Shown: positions 46,584 through 54,920 of the stretch, piece after piece
Numbering within the stretch: the first letter of the stretch is position 1
Layout of the letters: each line of letters opens with the position of its first letter
Assembly: GCF_023715155.1 (NCBI RefSeq)
Contig: NZ_JAMBNQ010000001.1
Coordinates: forward strand, 124,001 to 188,000
DNA: 64,000 bases
Reading direction: 5' to 3'
Origin: Neobacillus mesonae
Lineage (GTDB): Bacteria > Bacillota > Bacilli > Bacillales > Cytobacillaceae
Position numbers and translations under genes: made by a program
Notes under the pieces: generated by a model
Told to the model about the DNA's origin: nothing
The model's input: only the letters and a program-made list of their open reading frames with translations
Databases searched by the model: none

Positions 46584-46965
46584 TCACAATGTAAACAGCA
46601 AACAAAAAGCTTGAGAGTTCTCAAGCTTTTTGCCTTTAATTTGTAGTTGTTCTTGCCGAGTTAAAGTTCCCGTGAATACAATAAAAAAACGGCCGTATAC
46701 AAATTCTTCAACCATAGAATACCTCATGTGAATTTACCGCTAAACTACATTTATCCTCTTGGTAAAATATAAAGTCTTCTGGCAGCGGGACAATCAAACT
46801 GCCCTCTTTCAAAAATTGCTTTACGGCATAATTTAAATAAAAATAAAAAAACGTATGCTGTATCCTCAGCAAGTCTTGTGGTTTCCCAATCTCAATGATT
46901 TTTTCTTACAATCTGATTCGCCTTAATATCGGCAATCAAATGATTAATATAGGCTATACCTCTTC
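46584..46965 (-). pseudogene. Decayed remnant of an unidentified protein gene
   Basis: Reading the minus strand gives protein-like blocks in changing frames: IAYINHLIADIKANQIVRKN, then after a shift in an A6 run KIIEIGKPQDLLRIQHTF followed by YLNYAVKQFLKEGSLIVPLP, then after a shift at 46,718 VEEFVYGRFFIVFTGTLTRQ. No start remains. I do not recognise the family. The pattern of shifts without loss of protein-like composition suggests fairly recent decay. Confidence 0.5.
46603..46637. terminator. Terminator after copA
   Basis: AAAAAGCTTGAGA / TCTCAAGCTTTTT with a GT-only loop, symmetric and functional in both directions. Confidence 0.88.
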
Positions 46966-47149
46966 ATCTTCCTATTTATTCAATTGTCTATTTTCTAAAA
47001 AAGCAAAACAATGGCACTGTTTAGATAGGAAGTCCATTTATAATTGATAACGTTTACCCTTAATATTTGTATTTAAAATTAGCATATAATTCTTCAAACC
47101 ACTCCACTGCTATTGGACTAAAAACTATAGCTTTTAGAAGGAGGAACAA

Positions 47150-47335
47150 TCTCGATTCGGGGGCGTCCCAGGGAGCCTCCTGATATGAACGCCTGCGGAC
47201 CTGAGTTGTCTCCCCAGGCGCGTATTCCCGAAGGACATTGAATTACGCCGCTGAACCTGCCGGCGCACTAAGGGAATGCGATAGCATTTACGAGGAGTCT
47301 TCGTTCCTGTCGCTGCAATTAACAGGGTTATAAAC
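47150..47335. repeat. GC-rich block, possible decayed interspersed repeat
   Basis: GC content jumps well above the flanks. On the minus strand it reads GGAACGAAGACTCCTCG ... GCGCCTGGGGAGAC ... AGGAGGCTCCCTGGGA, reminiscent of the GACTCC...AGGAGGCTC intergenic repeats common in bacilli. Shorter similar stretches occur at 18,664-18,700 (ACGAAGACTCATCG) and 61,620-61,690 (GCGCCTGGGAGGCCCC). Confidence 0.4.
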
Positions 47336-47390
47336 ATTCAACACCATTCCTTAACAGTGCCTATTTAACAACCATCTTCTGAACCATTAG

Positions 47391-47432
47391 TTTAAGGACA
47401 CAAACTTAAATTTTAAGGACACAAACTTAAAT
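47391..47432. repeat. Two-copy tandem repeat, 21-bp unit
   Basis: TTTAAGGACACAAACTTAAA occurs at 47,391 and again, identically, at 47,412. The unit has TTTAAG at one end and CTTAAA at the other, so each copy can also fold back. Confidence 0.85.
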
Positions 47433-47574
47433 TATATGTTAATAGAAATTACAACAATTACTTACTCTTCATAAAATTATTTTAAATTGACTAAATTTTC
47501 ACTCTGTCCTTGGTACTATTTTGAGATGATGCTGCTTAAAAATGTAAAAATGATACATCTTTAGGGGTGCTGCC

Positions 47575-48459
47575 ATGAAAATAGACGGCGTTTTTTCAGG
47601 GGGAGGTATAAAGGGATTTGCACTGATTGGGGCATATGAAGAAATTGAAAACAGGGGTTTGCATTTTGTAAGATTGGCAGGAACCAGTGCAGGATCCATC
47701 GTTGCCGCCTTAATTGCTGCTGGTTATACAAGCAGGGAAATATACCATTTAGTAGACGAATTAGATCCTGTCACACTACTAGATCCAAGAAAAACGATTA
47801 TTCCGTTTAAATTTGCAAAATGGCTTTTGCTTTATTGGAAATTAGGACTCTATAAAGGAAATGAATTGGAAAGATGGCTGAAGGAAAAGCTGGAAGCAAA
47901 AGGGCTGCGAACATTTGCAGACTTACCGCCAAATACCCTTAGAGTAGTGGCTTCTGACCTATCGAACGGGCAGATGGTGGTGCTGCCCGAAGACTTGGAA
48001 AAATACGGCATTTCACCAGGTTCCTTTTCCATCGCCAAAGCGATCCGAATAAGCTGCAGTATTCCCTATTTTTTTGAACCAGTAAAGATGCGCTCCCAAG
48101 ACGGTACAAATGTATTGGTTGATGGAGGAGTTTTAAGCAATTTTCCGATGTGGCTTTTTGATAAAGATAATGTAAAAAAGGTAAGACCTGTACTTGGAAT
48201 TAAACTCAGTGCGAATGAATTTGGACATCAAAAACACAAAATCAATAATGGAATAGAATTGTTTGGCGCCTTATTTGAAACCATGAAAGATGCCCATGAT
48301 TCACGATATATTTCTAAAAGGCACGCGGAAAACATTATTTTTATCCCGACCGAAGGTGTGGTAACGACAGAATTTCATTTAACTGAAGAAAAGAAAAAGG
48401 CGATTGTTGAGTTTGGCAGGGAGCATGCCAAGCAGTTTTTGAGTAAATGGACATATTAA
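47575..48459 (+). CDS. yqhO: Patatin-like phospholipase (YqhO)
   Basis: 294 aa. The oxyanion loop FSGGGIKG is at 6-13, the nucleophile S38 in GTSAGS and the catalytic aspartate D183 in VDGGVLSNFP, giving the Ser-Asp dyad of patatin lipases. No signal peptide is present, so it acts inside the cell or at the inner membrane face. A GGGGTG site precedes the ATG. Lipid substrate unknown. Confidence 0.92.
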   Translation: MKIDGVFSGGGIKGFALIGAYEEIENRGLHFVRLAGTSAGSIVAALIAAGYTSREIYHLVDELDPVTLLDPRKTIIPFKFAKWLLLYWKLGLYKGNELERWLKEKLEAKGLRTFADLPPNTLRVVASDLSNGQMVVLPEDLEKYGISPGSFSIAKAIRISCSIPYFFEPVKMRSQDGTNVLVDGGVLSNFPMWLFDKDNVKKVRPVLGIKLSANEFGHQKHKINNGIELFGALFETMKDAHDSRYISKRHAENIIFIPTEGVVTTEFHLTEEKKKAIVEFGREHAKQFLSKWTY

Positions 48460-48477
48460 TACGTAAATAGGAGAACA

Positions 48478-48517
48478 AAAAAACGAGCGTTTTATAATGA
48501 CGCTCGATTTTTCTTTT
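48478..48517. terminator. Bidirectional terminator between yqhO and yqhP
   Basis: CGAGCGT / ACGCTCG with an A/T loop, flanked by seven A and a T-rich tract. The stem includes the last codons of yqhP. Confidence 0.85.
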
Positions 48518-48881
48518 TCCCTTTTTTTCCGTCTATTACAGTGAGATGAGCATTTGATTTCCTTTTGGTCTTATGTTTCTTCAAATTAGATATTGGGCCA
48601 AGTGAGGAACTTTTCATCTGGGAATCACCGTTTTTTTGCTGCAGTCGTTTTTTTGACTGCTTTGCAGCTTTTAAAAATGCCCGCTGCTCTTTTTTCTGAG
48701 GGCTTGAATTTGAAAACTTTCGAACAACGAAAAAGATTACAAATCCAATCACAGCCATAAGGGCTATTTTTTGAATGAAACCAGCGGGATTAGCCATGAA
48801 AGAGCTAAACAGACCAATTAAGGCAAGAATGATAAGTCCACCTATAATTAGGACGGATGTCCGATTTTTCAAGAAAGCCAC
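48492..48881 (-). CDS. yqhP: Small membrane protein YqhP (SA1362 family)
   Basis: 129 aa. Two helices (VLIIGGLIILALIGLFSSFM and IALMAVIGFVIFFVV) are followed by a long, very basic cytosolic tail rich in K, Q and S, ending in KKGKKKNRASL. AGGGAGGTGG precedes the ATG. The position beside yqhQ matches B. subtilis. The basic tail may contact nucleic acid or membrane phosphates; nothing more can be said. Confidence 0.82.
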   Translation of the reverse strand: MAFLKNRTSVLIIGGLIILALIGLFSSFMANPAGFIQKIALMAVIGFVIFFVVRKFSNSSPQKKEQRAFLKAAKQSKKRLQQKNGDSQMKSSSLGPISNLKKHKTKRKSNAHLTVIDGKKGKKKNRASL

Positions 48882-48939
48882 CTCCCTCTATGAGCATCTT
48901 AAGCATTTTTTTTATCTTTTAAACAAGTAAAAACAAAAA

Positions 48940-49884
48940 TTAGACAATTTCTTCCTTTTTTAAGTCGAGTTCAGTTTCTGTTTCCCTTCTCAGCAATTCT
49001 TGGAAAGACATAATGGCAACTTCCACTTGTTCATCATCAGGTTCTTTTGTTGTCAAAAGTTGAAGCCAAAGTCCTGGCAGTCCAAGATATTTTAGAACAG
49101 GAATATCTCTTAATTTATTGGTGAATTGCAGGACTTCAAAGGAAATTCCGAGTACTACGGGAATTAGCAAAATCCTGTCAACAATCCGAAGCCAAAGCGG
49201 TGTTGTAGGAACAAGCAAATAGACAAATAGTCCTACAATGACAGTAAATAAAATAAAACTGCTGCCGCAACGGTAATGAAGCCGTGAATGAGATTGGACA
49301 TTTTCAATTGTAAGCGGTGCTCCAGACTCAAACGTATTAATGACCTTATGTTCTGCACCATGATATTGAAAGACTCGTTTAATTAATGGAGTCAGTGAAA
49401 CAAAATATATATATGAAAGCAGCAATATCAGCTTGATGAAACTTTCAATCAAGACTTGAACAAAATCAGATGGAAAAATCGGCCTGGTCAATTCCGCTAA
49501 TAAAGCAGGAACCAAGGTAAAGGCAAACTTTCCAAAAATAAAAGAAATGACGCCAATAACGGCAACTCCTAAATACATTGTTAACTTGGATACTTCTTTT
49601 TCTTTTATCGTTTCATCATCTTTAGGATCAACATCATATCGTTCGGAAGAAAAGTTTAAGTGTTTTGATCCATTAGCACTTGCCTCAATAATTGCAATAA
49701 TCCCGCGAAGAAACGGAATTTTTTTCAGTTTGGTAAGGGCAGGGTTTGCTTTACGTGGTAAATGAAAATATTCAATCGAATGGTCTTTTCTTCTGACTGC
49801 GGTCACATAATGATATTTGCCGCCAAACATAACTCCTTCAACTACGGCCTGACCGCCGTAAACTGGTTTTTGAGAATTGGACAT
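48940..49884 (-). CDS. yqhQ: DUF1385 membrane protein YqhQ
   Basis: 314 aa. The opening KPVYGGQAVVEGVMFGGKYHYVTAVR and the central YHGAEHKVINTFESG with histidine, glutamate and histidine in a metal-like arrangement are the signature of DUF1385. About four to five helices (from 105 on) and SRLHYRCGSSF near 205. TTGGTGTAG precedes the ATG. The family is widespread in bacilli and clostridia without known function. Confidence 0.88.
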   Translation of the reverse strand: MSNSQKPVYGGQAVVEGVMFGGKYHYVTAVRRKDHSIEYFHLPRKANPALTKLKKIPFLRGIIAIIEASANGSKHLNFSSERYDVDPKDDETIKEKEVSKLTMYLGVAVIGVISFIFGKFAFTLVPALLAELTRPIFPSDFVQVLIESFIKLILLLSYIYFVSLTPLIKRVFQYHGAEHKVINTFESGAPLTIENVQSHSRLHYRCGSSFILFTVIVGLFVYLLVPTTPLWLRIVDRILLIPVVLGISFEVLQFTNKLRDIPVLKYLGLPGLWLQLLTTKEPDDEQVEVAIMSFQELLRRETETELDLKKEEIV

Positions 49885-50090
49885 GTATTCTACACCAACC
49901 TATATACAAAGTTGCACATGAGCAGAGTATGAAGATTTCTGTATGTACTTAATTGTATTCTACTAGAAAAATGAAAAATCCTCTAGGAATGACATAATCT
50001 TTCCAATTAAATTCAAAAAAAGATTTTTTATGCAAATGTTTATTAGCCTGCGGGCATAATAGGACTGAAAAAGTATTGGAGGTTGTTATA

Positions 50091-50588
50091 ATGGCTAACG
50101 AAAATGTCGCAGGAAAATACCCACAACCGATGGCATTTCCGCTGATGGTTTTCTGGACTGGTTTATTTGGCGGAATATTTTGGTCGACCGTTGGTTTTTT
50201 AACTTACTATTTAAACTTTACAGAAATCCGTCCCAATGTCATCCTTATCCCATGGGCACTTGGTGATTGGAAATTTGGATGGATTGGAACTGTAATTTCC
50301 ATTATTTTACTTGGAATTATTTCAATTTGTGCTGCATTCTTGTATTCCGCCCTTTTAAAACGATTTAATGGGATATGGTTTGGCCTTGGATATGGAGCTG
50401 TTTTGTTTTTTATTGTATTTTTAATCTTAAACCCGCTATTTCCTGATATAAAACCTCTTTTTGATTTAAGCAGAGATACCATTATTACATCATTTTGTTT
50501 ATATATCATATATGGACTGTTTATCGGTTATTCCATTAGTTATGAGTATCGAAATAACAGAGAACAGGAAAAAGAGGCGGCAAGTTAA
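50091..50588 (+). CDS. yqhR: YqhR family membrane protein
   Basis: 165 aa from ATG 50091, preceded by GGAGGTTG. Four helices (FPLMVFWTGLFGGIFWSTVGFLTYYL; WIGTVISIILLGIISICAAFLYSALL; WFGLGYGAVLFFIVFLILN; FCLYIIYGLFIGYSIS), with a charged C-terminal tail. It matches YqhR in order and topology. YqhR-type genes are found in spore formers, but a function is not established. Confidence 0.85.
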   Translation: MANENVAGKYPQPMAFPLMVFWTGLFGGIFWSTVGFLTYYLNFTEIRPNVILIPWALGDWKFGWIGTVISIILLGIISICAAFLYSALLKRFNGIWFGLGYGAVLFFIVFLILNPLFPDIKPLFDLSRDTIITSFCLYIIYGLFIGYSISYEYRNNREQEKEAAS

Positions 50589-50665
50589 GCTGATATTAGT
50601 CGTAGGGAAAGGGTTATGATAAAATAATTGTGTCCATCTGTGGAATTAAAAAGGAGAGTGGAAAC

Positions 50666-51727
50666 ATGGAAAAATTAACGAAACTTAGAAAAGAATTTGA
50701 AGCAAATGGAATAGATGGGGTTCTTATCACAAGTCCCTACAACCGCCGCTACATATCCAATTTCACAGGTACTGCCGGTGTTGTATTGATTAGTACGGAT
50801 AAAGCACAATTTATTACTGATTTCCGCTATGTTGAACAAGCATCAAAGCAATGTGAAGGCTTTGAAGTAATTAAGTTTTCAGATTCCATACCAAAAGAAG
50901 TTGCTGAACAGGTAAGAAAATTAGGCATCAAAAAATTGGGCTTTGAAGAAGATTATTTAACTTACTCTTTATTTAAAGTATATGAAGAAGAAGTGAAAGC
51001 TGAACTTGTACCTATTGCAGGTGTTATTGAAAAGTTACGCTTGATTAAGACGGATGCAGAGATTAAGATAATAAAGGAAGCTGCAGATATTGCTGATGCC
51101 GCTTTTAAACATGTTTTAGATTTTATCCGTCCTGGTAAAACGGAGATGGAAGTGTCGAATGAGTTAGAGTTCTTTATGAGAAAAGCTGGAGCGACTTCTT
51201 CGTCTTTTGATACCATTGTTGCTTCAGGAGTTCGTTCAGCGCTTCCGCATGGTGTTGCAACTGACAAGGTAATCGAAAAGGGTGATATGGTTACTCTTGA
51301 TTTTGGTGCATATTATAAAGGATATGTTTCAGATATCACAAGAACAGTTGCTGTCGGAGAACCTGAGGACAGGTTAAAAGAAATCTATCAAATTGTTCTC
51401 GATGCACAGCTTAGAGGTATGGATGGTCTGAAACCGGGGTTAACTGGCAAACAAGCAGATGCCTTGACTAGAGACTACATAACTGAAAAAGGTTTTGGAG
51501 ATAATTTTGGCCATTCAACTGGTCATGGAATTGGGCTTGAAGTTCATGAGGGTCCAGCCCTTTCAATGAGATCGGAACTTGTTCTTGAACCAGGAATGGT
51601 GGTAACATGTGAACCAGGTATTTACGTTCCAGGACTTGGCGGAGTGCGGATTGAAGATGATACGCTTATTACAAACGATCATAATGAAGTCCTTACTCAT
51701 TCAACCAAAGATTTAATTATTTTGTAA
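50666..51727 (+). CDS. papA: Xaa-Pro aminopeptidase (PapA/YqhT)
   Basis: 353 aa from ATG 50666 (AAAGGAG at 8 bases). The creatinase-like N-domain (1-120) is followed by the pita-bread domain with metal ligands in LDFGAYYKGYVSDITR (two aspartates), HSTGHGIGLEVHEGP (histidine), CEPGIY (glutamate) and GGVRIEDD (glutamate). It removes N-terminal residues before proline. It directly precedes efp, as in many bacilli. Confidence 0.93.
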   Translation: MEKLTKLRKEFEANGIDGVLITSPYNRRYISNFTGTAGVVLISTDKAQFITDFRYVEQASKQCEGFEVIKFSDSIPKEVAEQVRKLGIKKLGFEEDYLTYSLFKVYEEEVKAELVPIAGVIEKLRLIKTDAEIKIIKEAADIADAAFKHVLDFIRPGKTEMEVSNELEFFMRKAGATSSSFDTIVASGVRSALPHGVATDKVIEKGDMVTLDFGAYYKGYVSDITRTVAVGEPEDRLKEIYQIVLDAQLRGMDGLKPGLTGKQADALTRDYITEKGFGDNFGHSTGHGIGLEVHEGPALSMRSELVLEPGMVVTCEPGIYVPGLGGVRIEDDTLITNDHNEVLTHSTKDLIIL

Positions 51728-51748
51728 TGGCTTAGGAGGAATTTTTGC

Positions 51749-52306
51749 ATGATTTCTGTTAACGATTTTCGTACAGGACTAACAATTGAGGTAGACGGCG
51801 GTATCTGGCGCGTCTTAGATTTCCAACACGTAAAACCTGGGAAAGGTGCTGCATTTGTTCGCTCTAAACTGCGCAATCTTCGCAATGGTGCTATCCAGGA
51901 GAAAACTTTCCGTGCTGGTGAAAAGGTAGAGAAGGCACAAATTGATAACCGTAAAATGCAATATTTATACGCAAGCGGTGACCAGCATGTATTCATGGAT
52001 ATGGAATCCTATGAACAAGTGGAACTTCCTGCAGAAAGCATTGAATATGAATTAAAGTTTTTAAAAGAAAACATGGAAGTTCATATTATGATGTATCAAG
52101 GCGAAACTCTAGGTGTGGAACTGCCAAATACTGTTGTATTAGAAGTAACAGAAACAGAACCAGGAATTAAAGGAGATACTGCTACAGGCGGATCAAAACC
52201 TGCAACTCTTGAAACTGGACTTATTGTTCAAGTTCCATTCTTCGTAAATATTGGAGATAAATTAATTATTAACACAACTGAAGGTACTTACGTATCAAGA
52301 GCATAA
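51749..52306 (+). CDS. efp: Translation elongation factor P
   Basis: 185 aa. It relieves ribosomes stalled at polyproline. The loop [12 protein letters not shown] carries Lys32, the residue known to be 5-aminopentanolylated in B. subtilis. The three beta-barrel domains are complete, ending [19 protein letters not shown] stands before the ATG, 21 bases after papA. Confidence 0.97.
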   Translation: MISVNDFRTGLTIEVDGGIWRVLDFQHVKPGKGAAFVRSKLRNLRNGAIQEKTFRAGEKVEKAQIDNRKMQYLYASGDQHVFMDMESYEQVELPAESIEYELKFLKENMEVHIMMYQGETLGVELPNTVVLEVTETEPGIKGDTATGGSKPATLETGLIVQVPFFVNIGDKLIINTTEGTYVSRA

Positions 52307-52312
52307 GATTTT

Positions 52313-52360
52313 GGAAAAAGCCTTAACCCGTGATTAAAGCGGATTAAGGCTTTTTATTTG
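52313..52360 (+). terminator. efp terminator
   Basis: AAAAAGCCTTAA / TTAAGGCTTTTT with a 17-base loop, symmetric; it also serves the convergent SIMPL gene. Confidence 0.88.
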
Positions 52361-52367
52361 ACTGATT

Positions 52368-53033
52368 TTATATTGTTCTGTAATGAAATTCTGCCAGTAT
52401 ATTTGCCTTTATTAGGATTTGACCAGGCTCGAATTGAGTGGAGCTGATTCCTTTAACAAAGGTTTCCGGCTGGTGGGAGAATGGCTGAAAAGTTGTTTCT
52501 CCTTCCACGATTAAACGAGGGGTTGGTACCAAATATACCTTTAGTGAAGCTGCCATTGTCTTTGCTTTTTCTAAGGAATCCTCAATGGCTGAAATTAAAG
52601 CTTTTCTATAATATGGGTCTTTCTGTTTAACTGAAAATTGTACATTTGACACATAATTCACGCCGCTTTGAACGGCATAGTCCACCACTTTTCCAACAAT
52701 AGACAAATCCTCCAATTTTACTTGCAAAATATGGGAAACCTTATACCCCCTGAAAATTTGTTTTCCTTCAACATAGTCGTAATCCGATTCTATACGATAA
52801 TCAAAGGTTTTCAATTGCTCGTGATGAACGCCTTGGGATATGAGGGAGTCTATAACATTTTTGCTATTCTGTGAATTTTGTTTTTGGACAGCTTCCAATT
52901 CCTTGCCTTCGGTAATAATGCCAAGGTTTATGGAAGCGGAGTCTGGCTTTGCTGCTATTTCTCCCTCTCCCTTCACTTTCATAACAAACCACTCTGGATT
53001 TGTCTGTCTGTATTGAGGCCGGTAATGAAACAT
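52368..53033 (-). CDS. SIMPL domain protein (DUF541/YggE-like)
   Basis: 221 aa from ATG 53033, with AAGGGAGG six bases upstream. The domain shows KVKGEGEIAAKPDSASINLGIITEG, DYRIESDYDYVEGKQIFRGYKVSH and NVQFSVKQKDPYYRKALISAIEDSLEKA, typical of SIMPL proteins. Unlike many relatives there is no signal peptide, so this copy is cytosolic. SIMPL proteins are linked to oxidative stress and signalling without a firm mechanism. It sits where yqhV lies in B. subtilis. Confidence 0.85.
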   Translation of the reverse strand: MFHYRPQYRQTNPEWFVMKVKGEGEIAAKPDSASINLGIITEGKELEAVQKQNSQNSKNVIDSLISQGVHHEQLKTFDYRIESDYDYVEGKQIFRGYKVSHILQVKLEDLSIVGKVVDYAVQSGVNYVSNVQFSVKQKDPYYRKALISAIEDSLEKAKTMAASLKVYLVPTPRLIVEGETTFQPFSHQPETFVKGISSTQFEPGQILIKANILAEFHYRTI

Positions 53034-53180
53034 GAGCATCCTCCCTTACTAGTATGCTTCTATAATCTACGATTGCTTGATAGAAAATGTTCCTCATGGG
53101 GATATTCTACTTTTTAATGATTCTTCTAGTAAAAATGAAAGAAAAGGTAGATTAAAACTATTTTTTTGTAAATATGAAAG

Positions 53181-53208
53181 TCATATTGTGTCTCTTCAGG
53201 CATACATT
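53181..53208 (+). promoter_or_regulatory. SigE-type promoter of the spoIIIA operon
   Basis: TCATATT at 53,181 and CATACATT at 53,201 with a 13-bp spacer match the mother-cell SigE consensus (-35 kmATATT, -10 CATACAmT). The -10 box lies about 39 bp before the spoIIIAA start. SigE control of spoIIIA is established in B. subtilis. Confidence 0.8.
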
Positions 53209-53246
53209 TTAATTAATGAGACAGGCATGACGGGGAGGAAAATGAA

Positions 53247-54173
53247 GTGGAAGAAACCATTTTGAACTTTTTGCCTAAAACCATTGCTGATCAAATGAAT
53301 AATATCCCTCCTTCTCTTATGAAAGAACTGGAAGAAATTCGTATCCGTATTAATCGGCCAATTGAAGTAACAACGAAAGGAGAGCCGGTATTCCTGCCAT
53401 ACATCATACAGCCGGAAGATGCTTTTCATTTAATGAATAAAATCAGTCAATTCTCCATTTACACTCTTGAGGAAGAACTTAAACGCGGTTACATCACTGT
53501 TTCGGGCGGTCATCGAATTGGATTGGCCGGGAAGGTGATTTTGGAATATGGCAAAGTTAAGGCAATCCGGGATATCTCTTCTTTTAATATTCGAATTGCC
53601 AGAGAAAAAATAGGGATCGCTGAGCCTGTTATTCCCTACATTTTCCAGAAAAAATGGAAGAATACAATGGTAATCGGGCCACCGCAAACTGGAAAAACAA
53701 CTTTATTACGCGATATTGCGAGAATTATTTCCACTGGCAGTGAAAAAATCAGAATTCAAGCCAAAAAGGTTGGGATTGTTGATGAGCGCAGTGAGATTGC
53801 CGGCAGTATAAACGGTGTGCCGCAATTGACCTTTGGTGTAAGGGTAGATGTGTTAGATGCTTGTCCAAAGGCGGAAGGCATGATGATGATGATTCGATCC
53901 ATGAGTCCAGAAATACTTGTAGTTGATGAAATTGGAAATAGAGAAGATGCTGAAGCCATTCAAGAGGCCGTTCATGCGGGTATTCAATTATTTATGACAA
54001 CACATGGATCCAGCTTGGAGGAAATTAGTAAACGGCCATCTTTACAAAATATTGTTCAGCAGAGAATTTTTGAACGATATATTGTTCTAAGCAGGAAGTC
54101 AGGACCTGGAACAATTGTCCATATTTTAGATGAGTGTGGAAGAGAAATAAAGGAAAAAGTGAGTGTGACATAG
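53247..54173 (+). CDS. spoIIIAA: Stage III sporulation protein AA (ATPase)
   Basis: 308 aa from GTG with GGGGAGG eight bases upstream. A secretion-type AAA ATPase: Walker A GPPQTGKTT (144-152), Walker B ILVVDEIGNREDA and a TTHGSS His-box-like motif. It powers the SpoIIIA-SpoIIQ channel between mother cell and forespore. Its stop is directly followed by spoIIIAB. Confidence 0.95.
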   Translation: MEETILNFLPKTIADQMNNIPPSLMKELEEIRIRINRPIEVTTKGEPVFLPYIIQPEDAFHLMNKISQFSIYTLEEELKRGYITVSGGHRIGLAGKVILEYGKVKAIRDISSFNIRIAREKIGIAEPVIPYIFQKKWKNTMVIGPPQTGKTTLLRDIARIISTGSEKIRIQAKKVGIVDERSEIAGSINGVPQLTFGVRVDVLDACPKAEGMMMMIRSMSPEILVVDEIGNREDAEAIQEAVHAGIQLFMTTHGSSLEEISKRPSLQNIVQQRIFERYIVLSRKSGPGTIVHILDECGREIKEKVSVT

Positions 54174-54689
54174 ATGGTTAAGCTTATAGGTGCCATATTC
54201 ATACTAGTTGCCACCACTGTCATTGGATTTGAAGCCTCAAGGCGCTTTAGCGATCGGCCGCAGCAGCTTCGTTATTTAAGATCTGCTTTACAATCACTGG
54301 AAGCAGAAATAATGTATGGTCATACCCCATTGCATGAAGCCGCAAGAAGACTTTCTGCACAGCTTTCAAAGCCGCTCTCAGGATTTTTTGACAGTTTTGC
54401 ACGAAAGCTGACCAATACGGAAACAACCGTAAAAGAAGCTTGGGAAACAAGTTTACGAGAGGTTTGGAAGTCGACTGCTTTAAAAAAGGGTGAGTTCGAA
54501 ATAATGAAGCAGTTTGGTGAAACTCTAGGCCGGCATGACCGCTTTTCCCAGCAGAAACAAATTATGCTGACCCTTTCCCATCTTGAAAGAGAAGAAGCAA
54601 ATGCCGTTCAGGCACAAATGAAATACGAAAAAATGGTGAAGAGCCTAGGGTTTTTAACAGGCTTATTACTGATCATTTTATTATTTTAG
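54174..54689 (+). CDS. spoIIIAB: Stage III sporulation protein AB
   Basis: 171 aa, GspF-like membrane protein with one N-terminal helix (KLIGAIFILVATTVIGF), a helical cytosolic region (RFSDRPQQLRYLRSALQSLEAEIMYG) and a C-terminal helix. It begins immediately after the spoIIIAA stop, so translation is coupled. Confidence 0.94.
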   Translation: MVKLIGAIFILVATTVIGFEASRRFSDRPQQLRYLRSALQSLEAEIMYGHTPLHEAARRLSAQLSKPLSGFFDSFARKLTNTETTVKEAWETSLREVWKSTALKKGEFEIMKQFGETLGRHDRFSQQKQIMLTLSHLEREEANAVQAQMKYEKMVKSLGFLTGLLLIILLF

Positions 54690-54700
54690 GGGGAAAAGCA

Positions 54701-54904
54701 ATGGGTTTAGAAGTGGATATTATTTTTAAAATTGCAGGAGTAGGTATTGTGGTGGCATTTTTACACACAGTTCTTGATCAAGTTGGAAAGAAAGAATATG
54801 CCCAATGGGTCACCTTATTTGGGTTTATTTATATCTTGTTCCAAGTAGCTTCCATAGTGGACGACCTCTTCCAAAAAATAAAATCGGTATTCTTATTCCA
54901 ATAG
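54701..54904 (+). CDS. spoIIIAC: Stage III sporulation protein AC
   Basis: 67 aa, two helices (IIFKIAGVGIVVAFLHTVL and WVTLFGFIYILFQVASIV) with QVGKKEYAQ between. The ribosome-binding site is AGGGGGAAAAGC. Conserved small membrane subunit of the channel. Confidence 0.93.
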   Translation: MGLEVDIIFKIAGVGIVVAFLHTVLDQVGKKEYAQWVTLFGFIYILFQVASIVDDLFQKIKSVFLFQ

Positions 54905-54920
54905 AAGGGGGGGCTTTGCG

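Larger units (their letters stand above)
46472..47574. other. 1.1-kb gene-poor stretch between copA and yqhO
   Basis: No intact gene. In order it contains the copA terminator, a decayed minus-strand coding remnant (46,584-46,965), A/T-rich filler, a GC-rich block with many short inverted repeats (about 47,150-47,335), and a two-copy 21-bp tandem repeat (47,391-47,432). The open frame at 47,134-47,337 on the minus strand is an accident of the GC-rich block. Confidence 0.6.

Noticed and set aside
47134-47337. 67-codon minus-strand frame
   Set aside because: It is created by the GC-rich repeat-like block and has no start site or homology that I can see.
53077-53265. 62-codon frame before spoIIIAA
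   Set aside because: It spans the SigE promoter and lacks a ribosome-binding site.
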